Source: JAGNNV01 sp039932395
GTDB taxonomy: Bacteria > Acidobacteriota > Vicinamibacteria > Fen-336 > JAGNNV01
Assembly (NCBI GenBank): GCA_039932395.1
Contig: JBDTQB010000093.1
Location: forward strand, 1-14,517
Length of the DNA stretch: 14,517 bases
Reading direction: 5' to 3'
Of this stretch, positions 1-8,990 are shown piece after piece (position 1 is the first letter of the stretch; the number at the start of each line of letters is the position of its first letter). A model generated the notes under the pieces. The model was not told the DNA's origin. It did no database searches and saw nothing but the letters and a program-made list of their open reading frames with translations. Both the position numbers and the translations under genes were made by a program.

Positions 1-249
1 TCGGCCTACGCGCTCTACTTCCCCGGCAAGCTGAGCACGAGAGCCTCGCTCGATCGCGCCCTGCCCGATGCCGCGCGCATGCTCGCCGCCACGATCCTGC
101 AGCTGATCGTGGCCGGGCTGGTTGAAGGTTCCTTCTCGCAGTTCTCGCGGAAGACCTTTCCCCTGGAGCTCAAGACCGCGGTGGCCGCCATCCTGTTCGC
201 GGCGTTGCTTGTCTACCTGTTTGCCCCGAGAAAGAAGGGGAAGGCGTGA
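1..249 (+). CDS. SpoIIM/DUF95 family membrane protein, C-terminal end (5' truncated by window)
   Basis: Frame 1 is open from the first base and ends at TGA 247-249, giving the last 82 residues of a protein. They read SAYALYFPGKLSTR..., then a hydrophobic helix with AGLVEGSFSQF, then a second helix (VAAILFAALLVYLF) and a basic tail RKKGKA. The pattern of an 'I.AG..EG..S' helix followed by a final membrane helix and positive tail matches the C-terminus of the stage II sporulation protein M (SpoIIM/DUF95) family. That family is widespread in non-sporulating bacteria, often beside an RDD-family gene, as here. Its stop overlaps the next gene's GTG start by 4 nt (GTGA), implying translational coupling. 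In non-sporulators its role is unknown. The start and most of the gene lie outside the window, so family assignment rests on the C-terminus and the neighbour. Confidence 0.72.
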   Translation, partial: SAYALYFPGKLSTRASLDRALPDAARMLAATILQLIVAGLVEGSFSQFSRKTFPLELKTAVAAILFAALLVYLFAPRKKGKA

Positions 250-1004
250 AACATCGGATCGTCACAGCAGATGGCGCCACCATCGAGTTCGTTCCCGCGG
301 GCCCCGCGCGACGCTTCCTGGCCGGTCTTCTGGACGCTTCGATCGTCATGGCGGCCGTCGGTTCCGCTCAACAGATCCTCGGCGGCTTCCTGCCCAAAGG
401 TGTTTCCTATGCGATCTCCGCCTTCATCGCGGTCTTCGCATCGATCGCCTACGGCGTGGTGGGCGATCTGCGATTCGATGGACGGACCCTGGGCAAGCGA
501 TGGCAATCCCTTCGGGTGGTTGACGATCGAGGGCGCGTTCTTTCACTCGCGCAATCGCTGGTGCGAAACGTCGCTCGCACCGTCGACTTCCTGCCGGCGT
601 TCTATGGAGCAGGAGCGCTCTCCATGTTTGTCGACGACACGCGCCGCCGGCTCGGCGATCGTCTCGCGGGGACGCTGGTCATTGACGAGCGATCATCCGA
701 GATGCGCGCGACGGCTCCTTCCAAGAATCTGATCGAAACCACTCTGCGCCGCGCCGACATCCGTCGCAAAGGCAAGGCGCTGAGCAGCGAAGAGCGTGAC
801 CTGCTCGGATCGCTGTTCGAACGGGCGGACTCGCTCGCTCCACAAGCCCGCTTCGATCTTTTCGAAGAGACGGCGGCGCATTTTGGCCGGAAGCTTCAGT
901 TGCCGTCGGTTGACGCCCTCTCCGGCGAGAACTTTCTGCGCGTGATCGCCTCGGCTCTCTCGGAAGACGAGTCCCGCGGGTCACGATTGAAGCAGGTTCC
1001 CTGA
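246..1004 (+). CDS. RDD-family membrane protein with C-terminal soluble extension
   Basis: This 252-residue protein starts at GTG 246, supported by a purine-rich Shine-Dalgarno stretch (AAGGGGAAG) just upstream and the GTGA overlap with the preceding stop. RDD-family hallmarks are visible: an Arg-rich start of helix 1 followed by Asp (PARRFLAGLLDASIV, residues 20-34), the loop FDGRTLGKRWQSLRVVDDRG (about 77-96), and the closing motif RRRLGDRLAGTLVI (about 133-146). Hydrophobic helices lie near residues 25-47, 52-73 and 115-130. After residue 148 comes about 100 residues of charged, soluble, probably helical sequence not expected from a minimal RDD protein. RDD proteins are small inner-membrane proteins, some implicated in ion or small-molecule transport; no substrate can be assigned here. 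The gene sits directly after a SpoIIM-like gene, a recurrent pairing. Confidence 0.85.
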   Translation: MKHRIVTADGATIEFVPAGPARRFLAGLLDASIVMAAVGSAQQILGGFLPKGVSYAISAFIAVFASIAYGVVGDLRFDGRTLGKRWQSLRVVDDRGRVLSLAQSLVRNVARTVDFLPAFYGAGALSMFVDDTRRRLGDRLAGTLVIDERSSEMRATAPSKNLIETTLRRADIRRKGKALSSEERDLLGSLFERADSLAPQARFDLFEETAAHFGRKLQLPSVDALSGENFLRVIASALSEDESRGSRLKQVP

Positions 1005-1038
1005 TTGGGTACAGTGCGTTCACTATCTTGGTCGTGTC

Positions 1039-1054
1039 AGGGGCGATAGCCCCT
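1039..1054 (+). other. Small GC stem-loop between the two RDD genes
   Basis: AGGGGC (1039-1044) and GCCCCT (1049-1054) form a perfect 6-bp stem with a GATA tetraloop in the 89-nt gap between the RDD genes. No T-run follows, so it is not a standard intrinsic terminator. It could be an RNA stability or attenuation element, or chance in GC-rich DNA. No convincing promoter was found in this gap. Confidence 0.3.
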
Positions 1055-1093
1055 TCATTCCTGGGCTGACGTTTTGAGGAGACCTGACTGCAA

Positions 1094-1672
1094 ATGAGCT
1101 GCACGAACCATCCTGCCGTCGTCGACAACATTCAGATGTGCGAACGGTGCTCCAAACCGTTCTGCCGGAACTGTCTGATCGTCTTCCAGGGAAAGAAGCT
1201 GTGCGGCGACTGTAAAAATCAGCGCATCCGCGCGGTTCAGTCGGGCGCCCCCGAAGGAACGCTCCAACTCGCGACCATCGGCCGTCGTTGGGGCGCCCTG
1301 TGGATCGATACCTTCGTGATCATGATCCCGCTCTTCTTTGTACTGGTCGTGTTCATTTTCGCGGCCGGGCGCGCGGGAATCAATCCGGGTGCGACGGGAA
1401 ACCTGATGAATATCGGTTTCTACGTGGTGTTCATTGCGTATGAGGCGCTCATGGTGTCCTCGTCCGGACAGACTCTCGGGAAGAAGTGGCTTGGCATAAA
1501 GGTGGTGAATCCGGACGGATCGGATGTCAGCGCCTCGCAGGCGTGGGGACGAGCCGCGGGCAAAGTGCTGATCAACCTGTGCTTTGGGATCGGCTACCTC
1601 CTCGCGATCGGCGACAAGGAGAAAAAGACCCTGCACGATCGTCTCGCCAAGACCCGAGTGATCAGGCTCTAA
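1094..1672 (+). CDS. RDD-family membrane protein with N-terminal B-box-type zinc module
   Basis: This 192-residue protein starts at ATG 1094, with a GAGGAGA Shine-Dalgarno at 1076-1082 (11-nt spacing, slightly long). Residues 3-40 hold eight possible metal ligands, C3, H6, C16, C19, C24, C27, C37 and C40, in the C-x2-H...C-x2-C...C-x2-C...C-x2-C order of B-box-like zinc fingers. An RDD domain follows: GRRWGALWIDTF (63-74), hydrophobic helices about 73-92, 107-122 and 158-172, the loop SGQTLGKKWLGIKVV (124-138) and a closing TLHDRLAKTRVI (179-190), where the usual G of 'LGD' is replaced by H. Fusion of a B-box zinc module to an RDD domain is a known bacterial architecture without assigned function. 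The zinc module is probably cytoplasmic and may mediate protein contacts. Only 3 nt separate its stop from the next gene, which carries a related zinc module. Confidence 0.87.
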   Translation: MSCTNHPAVVDNIQMCERCSKPFCRNCLIVFQGKKLCGDCKNQRIRAVQSGAPEGTLQLATIGRRWGALWIDTFVIMIPLFFVLVVFIFAAGRAGINPGATGNLMNIGFYVVFIAYEALMVSSSGQTLGKKWLGIKVVNPDGSDVSASQAWGRAAGKVLINLCFGIGYLLAIGDKEKKTLHDRLAKTRVIRL

Positions 1673-1675
1673 GCC

Positions 1676-2266
1676 TTGGGAGCTATCAATCTGTCTGGCC
1701 CCGGCCCGGCCACCGGCCGGGTGGCTTGTCCGAGATGTCTGGCCCCATGGTCGAGCTCGCGTGTGGCGGGACGCCAGGTCTGTCCCACGTGCCACAAAGA
1801 CTTCGAGGCGGTCTGGTTCAACCCGGTCGTACGTCAATCCATCGCGGCTTCGCTGACCGCGCTCGAAGCGGCCGCGCCCTGCGCGTCTCACGCGGGCAAC
1901 GCGGCCGAGTCCGTGTGCTCAAGGTGCGGACGGCTCATGTGTGGACTCTGCCGCGTGGATGCGGACAATCAGGTGCTTTGCCCTGGGTGCTTCGAGCGAC
2001 TGGCCTCCGAGGGATCGCTTCCAAGCTCAGTCACCAAAATCACCGATCACCTGATCCGTGGACGCGTGTACGCCGTGGCTTCATTCTTTCTGTGGCCCTT
2101 CGCCATCGTGCTGGGCCCGGTGGCCCTCTATATGTGCACGAGGGCGTTGGTGGAACGGATGCGATCGGGTGAGAAGGACGGGCGAATCATCGCCGTCCTC
2201 TGCGCGCTCCTGTCGTTGTTGAGCACCGGGCTAGGCCTCTTCCTGGTCTACGCGGTGGTGAGGTAA
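1676..2266 (+). CDS. Membrane protein with zinc ribbon and B-box-like zinc module
   Basis: This 196-residue protein starts at TTG 1676, 3 nt after the preceding stop. The Shine-Dalgarno is weak, so a GTG at 1721 (residue 16) is an alternative start and would still keep all the cysteines. The N-terminus has a four-cysteine zinc ribbon (C18, C21, C36, C39). A second cluster is B-box-like: C69, H72, C81, C84, C89, C92, C102, C105, nearly the same spacing as in the gene before. Two hydrophobic segments follow: about 131-155, containing WPFAIVLGPVALYMC, and about 175-194 at the C-terminus. The layout is cytoplasmic zinc domains anchored by a C-terminal membrane hairpin. The function is unknown. 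The shared zinc module and tight spacing suggest it works with the RDD protein, for example as a partner subunit; that is inference. Confidence 0.8.
   Translation: MGAINLSGPGPATGRVACPRCLAPWSSSRVAGRQVCPTCHKDFEAVWFNPVVRQSIAASLTALEAAAPCASHAGNAAESVCSRCGRLMCGLCRVDADNQVLCPGCFERLASEGSLPSSVTKITDHLIRGRVYAVASFFLWPFAIVLGPVALYMCTRALVERMRSGEKDGRIIAVLCALLSLLSTGLGLFLVYAVVR
1705..1721 (+). other. Strong GC hairpin near the 5' end of the zinc-ribbon gene
   Basis: CCCGGCC (1705-1711) and GGCCGGG (1715-1721) form a perfect 7-bp GC stem with a 3-nt loop, about 30 nt inside the coding sequence if TTG 1676 is the start. Its 3' arm ends at the G of the alternative GTG start (1721), so it would cover the region immediately before that codon. 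This disfavours use of the GTG and weakly supports TTG. It could also be chance in GC-rich sequence. Confidence 0.3.
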
Positions 2267-2268
2267 GC

Positions 2269-2796
2269 ATGGCTCGGCAATTTCTGGGACACCGTCGCGA
2301 TCTCGGCGGCACGGTCCGAACGTTTCGGGCGGACGGCGCTCTGGAAATGGACGAGATTGAGGGGACTCACGGAACGCGAAGGCGCATTTTCTTTGAGGAC
2401 ATCCTGCTGGTGAGCTATCACCGGGAGCGCTCTCCTTTGTTTCTGGCGGTGACCGGCGGCATTGCTTTGTTCCTCATGGGCATAGGCGTCATAAGCGCAT
2501 CCGGCAAGAGGGACGATGCGATCGCCGGCTACGTCATGATGATGTTCGGTGCTCCGTTCCTGATCGCGTTCCTCCTCAGGCTATTCCTTCAAGTCGACGT
2601 CATCACGGTTTTCGGCACGCACGGCCGGGCCCGCATGAACTTCGAATATCGCAAGGCTCGGGCGCGACAGGTCCACCAGGACATCTGTCGCGAGGTGAGG
2701 TCGGCTCAGGCGCGGCTGCGGCCGCGGATTCCCGCGGCAACCGCCGCGCCATCACCGCCTTCGCCTGTCCCGCCCCGCGAAGCGACGCCCGAGTAG
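2269..2796 (+). CDS. Hypothetical membrane protein, two helices, Pro-rich tail
   Basis: This 175-residue protein starts at ATG 2269, with a GTGAGG Shine-Dalgarno overlapping the end of the preceding gene, whose TAA stop is 2 nt upstream of the ATG. Residues 1-53 are soluble with alternating charged and hydrophobic stretches (RRIFFEDILLVSYHRERS). Two membrane helices follow (about 56-77 and 86-113), joined by a short charged loop SGKRDDA. A second soluble stretch (ITVFGTHGRARMNFEYRKA, 112-130) leads to a basic helix and an Ala/Pro-rich tail (155-175). The two beta-rich flanks around a helical hairpin recall bacterial PH-like membrane proteins, but I do not recognise a family with confidence. 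It is the last gene of the plus-strand cluster. Its TAG stop directly abuts the stop of the convergent peptidase gene. Confidence 0.75.
   Translation: MARQFLGHRRDLGGTVRTFRADGALEMDEIEGTHGTRRRIFFEDILLVSYHRERSPLFLAVTGGIALFLMGIGVISASGKRDDAIAGYVMMMFGAPFLIAFLLRLFLQVDVITVFGTHGRARMNFEYRKARARQVHQDICREVRSAQARLRPRIPAATAAPSPPSPVPPREATPE
2721..2738. other. Inverted repeat at the junction of convergent genes
   Basis: GCCGCGG (2721-2727) and CCGCGGC (2732-2738) form a perfect 7-bp stem with a 4-nt loop, inside the Ala/Pro-rich 3' end of the plus-strand gene and about 60 nt beyond the minus-strand peptidase stop. No T-tract is present on either strand. Because the two genes have no spacer, this is the only candidate structure for ending the minus-strand transcript, but the evidence is weak. 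Confidence 0.25.
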
Positions 2797-5076
<2,280 letters not shown>

Positions 5077-5082
5077 GGATGA

Positions 5083-5089
5083 CACCTTC
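5083..5089 (-). promoter_or_regulatory. Ribosome binding site deciding the S9 peptidase start
   Basis: On the minus strand GAAGGTG lies 6 nt upstream of ATG 5076. The alternative GTG start (5083-5085) is part of this site and has no ribosome binding site of its own, so ATG 5076 is favoured. Confidence 0.6.
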
Positions 5090-5132
5090 GATCAAATCAC
5101 CCGGTCGATCCACGTCAAAGGACGGGCGACCG

Positions 5133-5165
5133 CGGCTGTCTCCGCGCAAGAATACGGGACAGCCG
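5133..5165 (-). other. Stem-loop in the receptor-peptidase intergenic region
   Basis: CGGCTGTC (5133-5140) and GACAGCCG (5158-5165) are perfect inverted repeats giving an 8-bp stem with a 17-nt loop. It lies in the 103-nt gap between the TonB-dependent receptor stop and the peptidase start. No T-run follows on the minus strand, so a classical intrinsic terminator is not supported. A processing, mRNA-stabilising or partial-termination element that sets different expression for the two genes is plausible. Confidence 0.4.
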
Positions 5166-5166
5166 G

Positions 5167-5180
5167 GCCGCTGAAGCGGC
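5167..5180 (-). other. Short hairpin immediately after the receptor stop codon
   Basis: On the minus strand GCCGC-TTCA-GCGGC forms a perfect 5-bp stem with a tetraloop. It begins at the last base of the TAG stop of the receptor gene (5180-5182). It is stacked just upstream of the larger stem-loop at 5133-5165. Together the two could protect the 3' end of the upstream message. No U-tract is present. Confidence 0.35.
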
Positions 5181-8179
5181 TAGAACAGAAAGCGCGCCTG
5201 CACCTGGAACATGCGGGGCGGATCGACGTTCGCGAACGCGGGAATGGCGGTCGCAGTGGCCCCCGCGGCCGCCAGCTGACCGAACGTGCTCCCCGCCGTG
5301 GCAGCGTTGCCGAAGACCGTCTGCGCGCGGCCGAGGTAGTTCCCATGGTTCAGAAGGTTGAAGCCCTCGATCCGCAGCAGGACCGCGGTTCCTTTGGATG
5401 CCTTGATACGGCCTTCGATGAACGCCGAGATGTCCTGCGTGCCGGTTCCAAGAAACGATGACTTGCTGATCACTGAACCGTTGACCACGGGGCGGTCATT
5501 GTTGGCACCGTCTCCATTGTTGTCGACACCGGTGGTGGCGTTGAAGGGACGCCCGGAAGCCAGGTAAGCGTGAGTCCCCACGGTGACGTCGTGAGGGAAG
5601 CGGTAGCTGAGCGTGATCACGCCACGATGGCGCTGATCCACTGCGCTGGGGCCGCGCTCCTCTTCGCCCAGGCGCGCGATGTTGGCCTCGTTAGGGCCGA
5701 TGCCGTTGCCGTCCGGCTCGGTGGTGTTCGTCGCCTTCGACAAGGTGTAGCTGACATTGAAATCCACGTGCGCGTTGCGGTAGCGAGCCTGGGTCTGGAG
5801 GCCGTTGTAGTCGGCGTCTCCAAGGTTCGTGAGGACATTCACCTGACGGACGCCTCCGTTGACGGGAAGGATCGGGCGGGTGGCGTTCGCGGCCGCGACC
5901 GTCCGCGTCTGGCCCGCGGCCGTGCGATCGAAGGGCGCCGGCGCGTTGAGGTCCACGGTGCGGTCGATGTTGCTCAGATGCTGGTGGACGAAGTCGGCGC
6001 CGATGAAGAAGCCCTTGGCAAACTCACGCTCCGCGCCGATCGAGTACACCTGACTTCGTGGATTCACCAGCTTGTCCGGGTAGTTGGGAAGCTGATTGAA
6101 ATTGAGCCCGTACCGTGCGAACTGCGATTGGTAGAAGGCGCGCTGCCCGGCCTGAATGGTGATATCGCGCGCGGGCAATTGGGAGGCCGGCAGCGTACGC
6201 GGGTCAAATGAGAGAGGCAGGCAAGACCCGGTCAGGCAGGACGGGAAGCCAAGTTGTCCCGCGACCGCGGTGTAGGTCGTGAGGCCGTCCAGCCCACCGA
6301 CGAGGTAACCGGCCACGGCGTTCGAGCGGATCTGCGTGTAGTACATGCCGTAGCCGCCGCGGATCGACAAGCGCGCGTCACCTCCCGGATGCCAGCCGAA
6401 GCCGAGGCGCGGAGCGATATTGCCCTTCGCGTCGGTGAGGGTCTGGCGGTCGTAGCGCACACCCGCGTCGATCGTGAGGTCCGGATGGAGGCGGATGCTG
6501 TCTTGGACAAATCCGGTATACAACGACTGCTTCAGGTTGTAACTATTGATGCCGAAGTCGATGGGCTGCGTGTAGCTCTGGACGTCGTTGAGCGTCAGTT
6601 GATCAAACGGAGCGGTGGTCGCGGTCTTGAAGCTGAAGGTGCCCAAGATCGCGGTTCCAGGCTCGGAGCCGGTGCCCCCCGAGGTATGACGCGTCAGGCT
6701 CCCGCCGACGCGGAGGGAATGCTTGCCGCGGGACCAGGTCACCGTATCGGAGAGCTGAAGTTGATGGCTGAAGATATTCGAAGCGCGCGACTGACCGATG
6801 GTGAACGGCACGGCGCCGGTCCGGCTGTAAGTCGTGGAGAGGGTCTGCGCCTCCCACTGCGTCACGGGATCGCCATACAGATACGACACCCTCGCCTCAT
6901 TGAGGAGATTGGGGCTCAACACCGTGGTGTGATTCACCTGGGTGGTCCATGACCGACGCGAGTACCTTCGGGCGACGCTTGGCGCGTTGGTTCCGCCCAC
7001 CGCGTCCTGCGGGTTGTCATCGTAAAAGCGATCGACGTTCACCCGGAACATGAGGTTCTGGCTGGTGGTGAGCTTGTGATCGATCCGCGCGTTGACCAGG
7101 GTCTGGCGATAGTGGCCCGTGTAGTCGAGATGCCCGTCCGAGGGAAGAACAAAGGCGGGGAGGGTGCTCGACAGAAACGCGGTGCGATCCTGAAGCGTGT
7201 AGTCGGCGGACAAGAAGAAGAACGTCTTGTCTTTCACGATCGGCCCGCCAATGGTGCCGGACACCTGGGTGAGTTTGTCCGGGATATCCACCGGGCTGAT
7301 GGCCTTGAGGGTATCCGGCGTCACGCAACTGGCGACCGAAGGCGCGCAGAATCCTTTGGTCGAGAATGACTTTGCCTGGAAACTGCCGCCCGGTCGCGCC
7401 ATCACGATGGCCTCGCCATGCAGGGCGTTGGCCCCGGACTTCGTCACGATGTTCAAAGCGGGACCGGACGTCCATCCATACTCGGACGAGAAGGCGTTCG
7501 AGAGAACGGTGATCTCGCGGACGGCGCCCAGCGGCACCGTGGTGATCGCGGTCTGCCGCCCCCACCCTTCGTCGTTGCTTGCGCCATCAAGAACGAAGGT
7601 GGTCGCGCGCCGCGAGCCGACGCCGGTGATGAAGTAGGTGGCGTTGACGAAGAGATCCCCGGTTCCCTTGCCTTGCCGAAAAGCCGAGTTAAGCAAGGGA
7701 AGGGTTGTTACTTTGCGGCCCAGAATCGGTGTTTCGTCGATGCGCTGGCTGTCGAATGAGCGCCCGATCTGAGCGTCGGCGCGCACGCCGTCCGTGGTTC
7801 CGTAAACCGTCACCTCGCTTTTGCCGCCGGTCGCGAGGAGCTTGACCTTGACCGTCGCGGTCTCACCCGACCGCAGAGACACGCCCGTGGCCACGCCGTC
7901 GGAGAATCCCTGCTTCCTGACCGTCACGGCATAGACGCCGTTGAGCGATAGGCCGGGCAAGGCCGCATCGCCCGATCCGTCGGAGACAACCTCGCGGCTC
8001 GCACCCGTCGCGGTGTTCATGACGATAACGGTGGCCCCCGGAGCAGCGGCGCCGCTTTGATCGATGACGGTCACGACCAGGCTTGATGTATTTGGCGACT
8101 GAGCGGAGGCTTCTCCGACAGGCAGGGCAAGAAGCGTCAGGGCGAAGAGCGGACGAAAGATCAGAGTTCGGAGGTTCAT
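5180..8179 (-). CDS. Oar-like TonB-dependent outer-membrane receptor with carboxypeptidase-regulatory-like domain
   Basis: This 999-residue outer-membrane beta-barrel starts at ATG 8179, 5 nt after an AGGA Shine-Dalgarno. A signal peptide ends near residue 27 (GEASAQ). Residues about 33-116 form a CarboxypepD_reg/Cna-B-like beta-sandwich (VVTVIDQSGAAAPGATVIV...). A plug domain follows at about 125-250 (TTFVLDGASNDEGWGRQT, ITVLSNAFSSEYGWTSGPALNIVTKSGANALHG). The remainder is an Oar-like barrel (VRYDRQTL, APRLGFGWHP, NVSYTLSKATN) ending in the aromatic C-terminal signature ARFLF. This architecture is abundant in Acidobacteriota and related groups, where substrates are mostly unknown: carbohydrates, peptides, or export as for Oar of Myxococcus. 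I see no confident TonB box. The gene lies 19 nt downstream of a secreted DUF1080-like gene and upstream of an S9 peptidase, so uptake of an oligosaccharide or peptide is plausible but unproven. Confidence 0.93.
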   Translation of the reverse strand: MNLRTLIFRPLFALTLLALPVGEASAQSPNTSSLVVTVIDQSGAAAPGATVIVMNTATGASREVVSDGSGDAALPGLSLNGVYAVTVRKQGFSDGVATGVSLRSGETATVKVKLLATGGKSEVTVYGTTDGVRADAQIGRSFDSQRIDETPILGRKVTTLPLLNSAFRQGKGTGDLFVNATYFITGVGSRRATTFVLDGASNDEGWGRQTAITTVPLGAVREITVLSNAFSSEYGWTSGPALNIVTKSGANALHGEAIVMARPGGSFQAKSFSTKGFCAPSVASCVTPDTLKAISPVDIPDKLTQVSGTIGGPIVKDKTFFFLSADYTLQDRTAFLSSTLPAFVLPSDGHLDYTGHYRQTLVNARIDHKLTTSQNLMFRVNVDRFYDDNPQDAVGGTNAPSVARRYSRRSWTTQVNHTTVLSPNLLNEARVSYLYGDPVTQWEAQTLSTTYSRTGAVPFTIGQSRASNIFSHQLQLSDTVTWSRGKHSLRVGGSLTRHTSGGTGSEPGTAILGTFSFKTATTAPFDQLTLNDVQSYTQPIDFGINSYNLKQSLYTGFVQDSIRLHPDLTIDAGVRYDRQTLTDAKGNIAPRLGFGWHPGGDARLSIRGGYGMYYTQIRSNAVAGYLVGGLDGLTTYTAVAGQLGFPSCLTGSCLPLSFDPRTLPASQLPARDITIQAGQRAFYQSQFARYGLNFNQLPNYPDKLVNPRSQVYSIGAEREFAKGFFIGADFVHQHLSNIDRTVDLNAPAPFDRTAAGQTRTVAAANATRPILPVNGGVRQVNVLTNLGDADYNGLQTQARYRNAHVDFNVSYTLSKATNTTEPDGNGIGPNEANIARLGEEERGPSAVDQRHRGVITLSYRFPHDVTVGTHAYLASGRPFNATTGVDNNGDGANNDRPVVNGSVISKSSFLGTGTQDISAFIEGRIKASKGTAVLLRIEGFNLLNHGNYLGRAQTVFGNAATAGSTFGQLAAAGATATAIPAFANVDPPRMFQVQARFLF

Positions 8180-8198
8180 GAGATTCCTGGGATGTGCG

Positions 8199-8990
8199 CT
8201 ACTTGGAGGAGACGACGTAATCCTTGAAATGGCTGGTGCTGTCCGTCTTGGTCCACAGACCGACGCGTCCCTTCACGGGAGGACGGAGGACCGGATTGCT
8301 CGCGGGAAAGAGGTCTGGATGAGGAGCCGCGCCATTGCGACCCGGGCTGGGCTCCGAGCCAAGGGTGTACTCAAGCGCCAGTTCACCGTCGAGATAGGCC
8401 TTGAAATCGGACCCGGCCACCGTCATCTTCAGTTCGTGCCACGCCGCGCGATCGAGCATGAACTTCTTGGTTCGATCCGAGAACCTCACCGGCCGACGCA
8501 GTCCGTTGTGAAATTCCCACAACGCCACGTTGTTCTCCGTATCGTTGTAGCGGACCGAGAGCCAGTCGCCGTTTTCCTTGACGTTGAAGAGGATGCCGGA
8601 GCAGCGGTCCAGCTCGCCCCCGATCGTTTTGAACTTCACGCTGATGGTTCCATCCGTGAAATTGTCGACGCTCTTCAGCACCGCAACCGGGAAATACGCG
8701 AACTGCTTGGCGTTGTCCATGAGCTCCTCATTCGACGTCCCATAAAGCCTCCGGGCGGTCGAAGCGAGCAGTTTCGTCGGCGCGTCCTGGCTTGCTTTCC
8801 AAGGCGAGCCATCAACGCGAACCACCTTGTCCTGGCCGTCCTGCGCGATCACCCAGGTTCCGACCATCGGTTCAAAGATGACGGGCGGCTGGCCGACCTT
8901 CTCCTTCTTGAGATCGACCTTGACGTCGGCGGCCTGAGCCACCAAGGCGCCCGCGAGGGTCAGAACGAGAAATGGGAGGCGAAGTTTCAT
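8199..8990 (-). CDS. Secreted DUF1080-like (LamG/jelly-roll) protein
   Basis: This 263-residue protein has a clear Sec signal peptide (MKLRLPFLVLTLAGALVAQA, cleavage before ADV). The mature part has the beta-sandwich pattern of the DUF1080/3-keto-disaccharide hydrolase-like superfamily (often labelled 'family 16 glycoside hydrolase'): GTWVIAQDG (44-52), the central DNFTDGTISVKFKTIGGELDRCSGILFN (109-136), WLSVRYNDTENNVALWEF, WHELKMTVAGSDFKAYLDGE, and the closing KGRVGLWTKTDSTSHFKDYVV (240-260). Catalytic residues cannot be assigned, so it may be a binding rather than an enzymatic protein. ATG 8990 overlaps the upstream permease stop as ATGA, and an AGGAG Shine-Dalgarno (8997-9001) sits 6 nt upstream. 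Coupling to an ABC exporter and placement before a TonB-dependent receptor suggest a periplasmic or surface ligand-binding or glycan-processing role. Confidence 0.82.
   Translation of the reverse strand: MKLRLPFLVLTLAGALVAQAADVKVDLKKEKVGQPPVIFEPMVGTWVIAQDGQDKVVRVDGSPWKASQDAPTKLLASTARRLYGTSNEELMDNAKQFAYFPVAVLKSVDNFTDGTISVKFKTIGGELDRCSGILFNVKENGDWLSVRYNDTENNVALWEFHNGLRRPVRFSDRTKKFMLDRAAWHELKMTVAGSDFKAYLDGELALEYTLGSEPSPGRNGAAPHPDLFPASNPVLRPPVKGRVGLWTKTDSTSHFKDYVVSSK

Noticed and set aside
1055..1891. Minus-strand open frame across the B-box RDD gene
   Set aside because: The plus-strand protein has a conserved cysteine pattern and membrane helices. The opposite frame is Arg-rich with no domain.
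5570..6952. Two long plus-strand frames opposite the TonB-dependent receptor
   Set aside because: Both lie entirely within the receptor coding region, with compositions typical of antisense frames and no plausible ribosome binding context.
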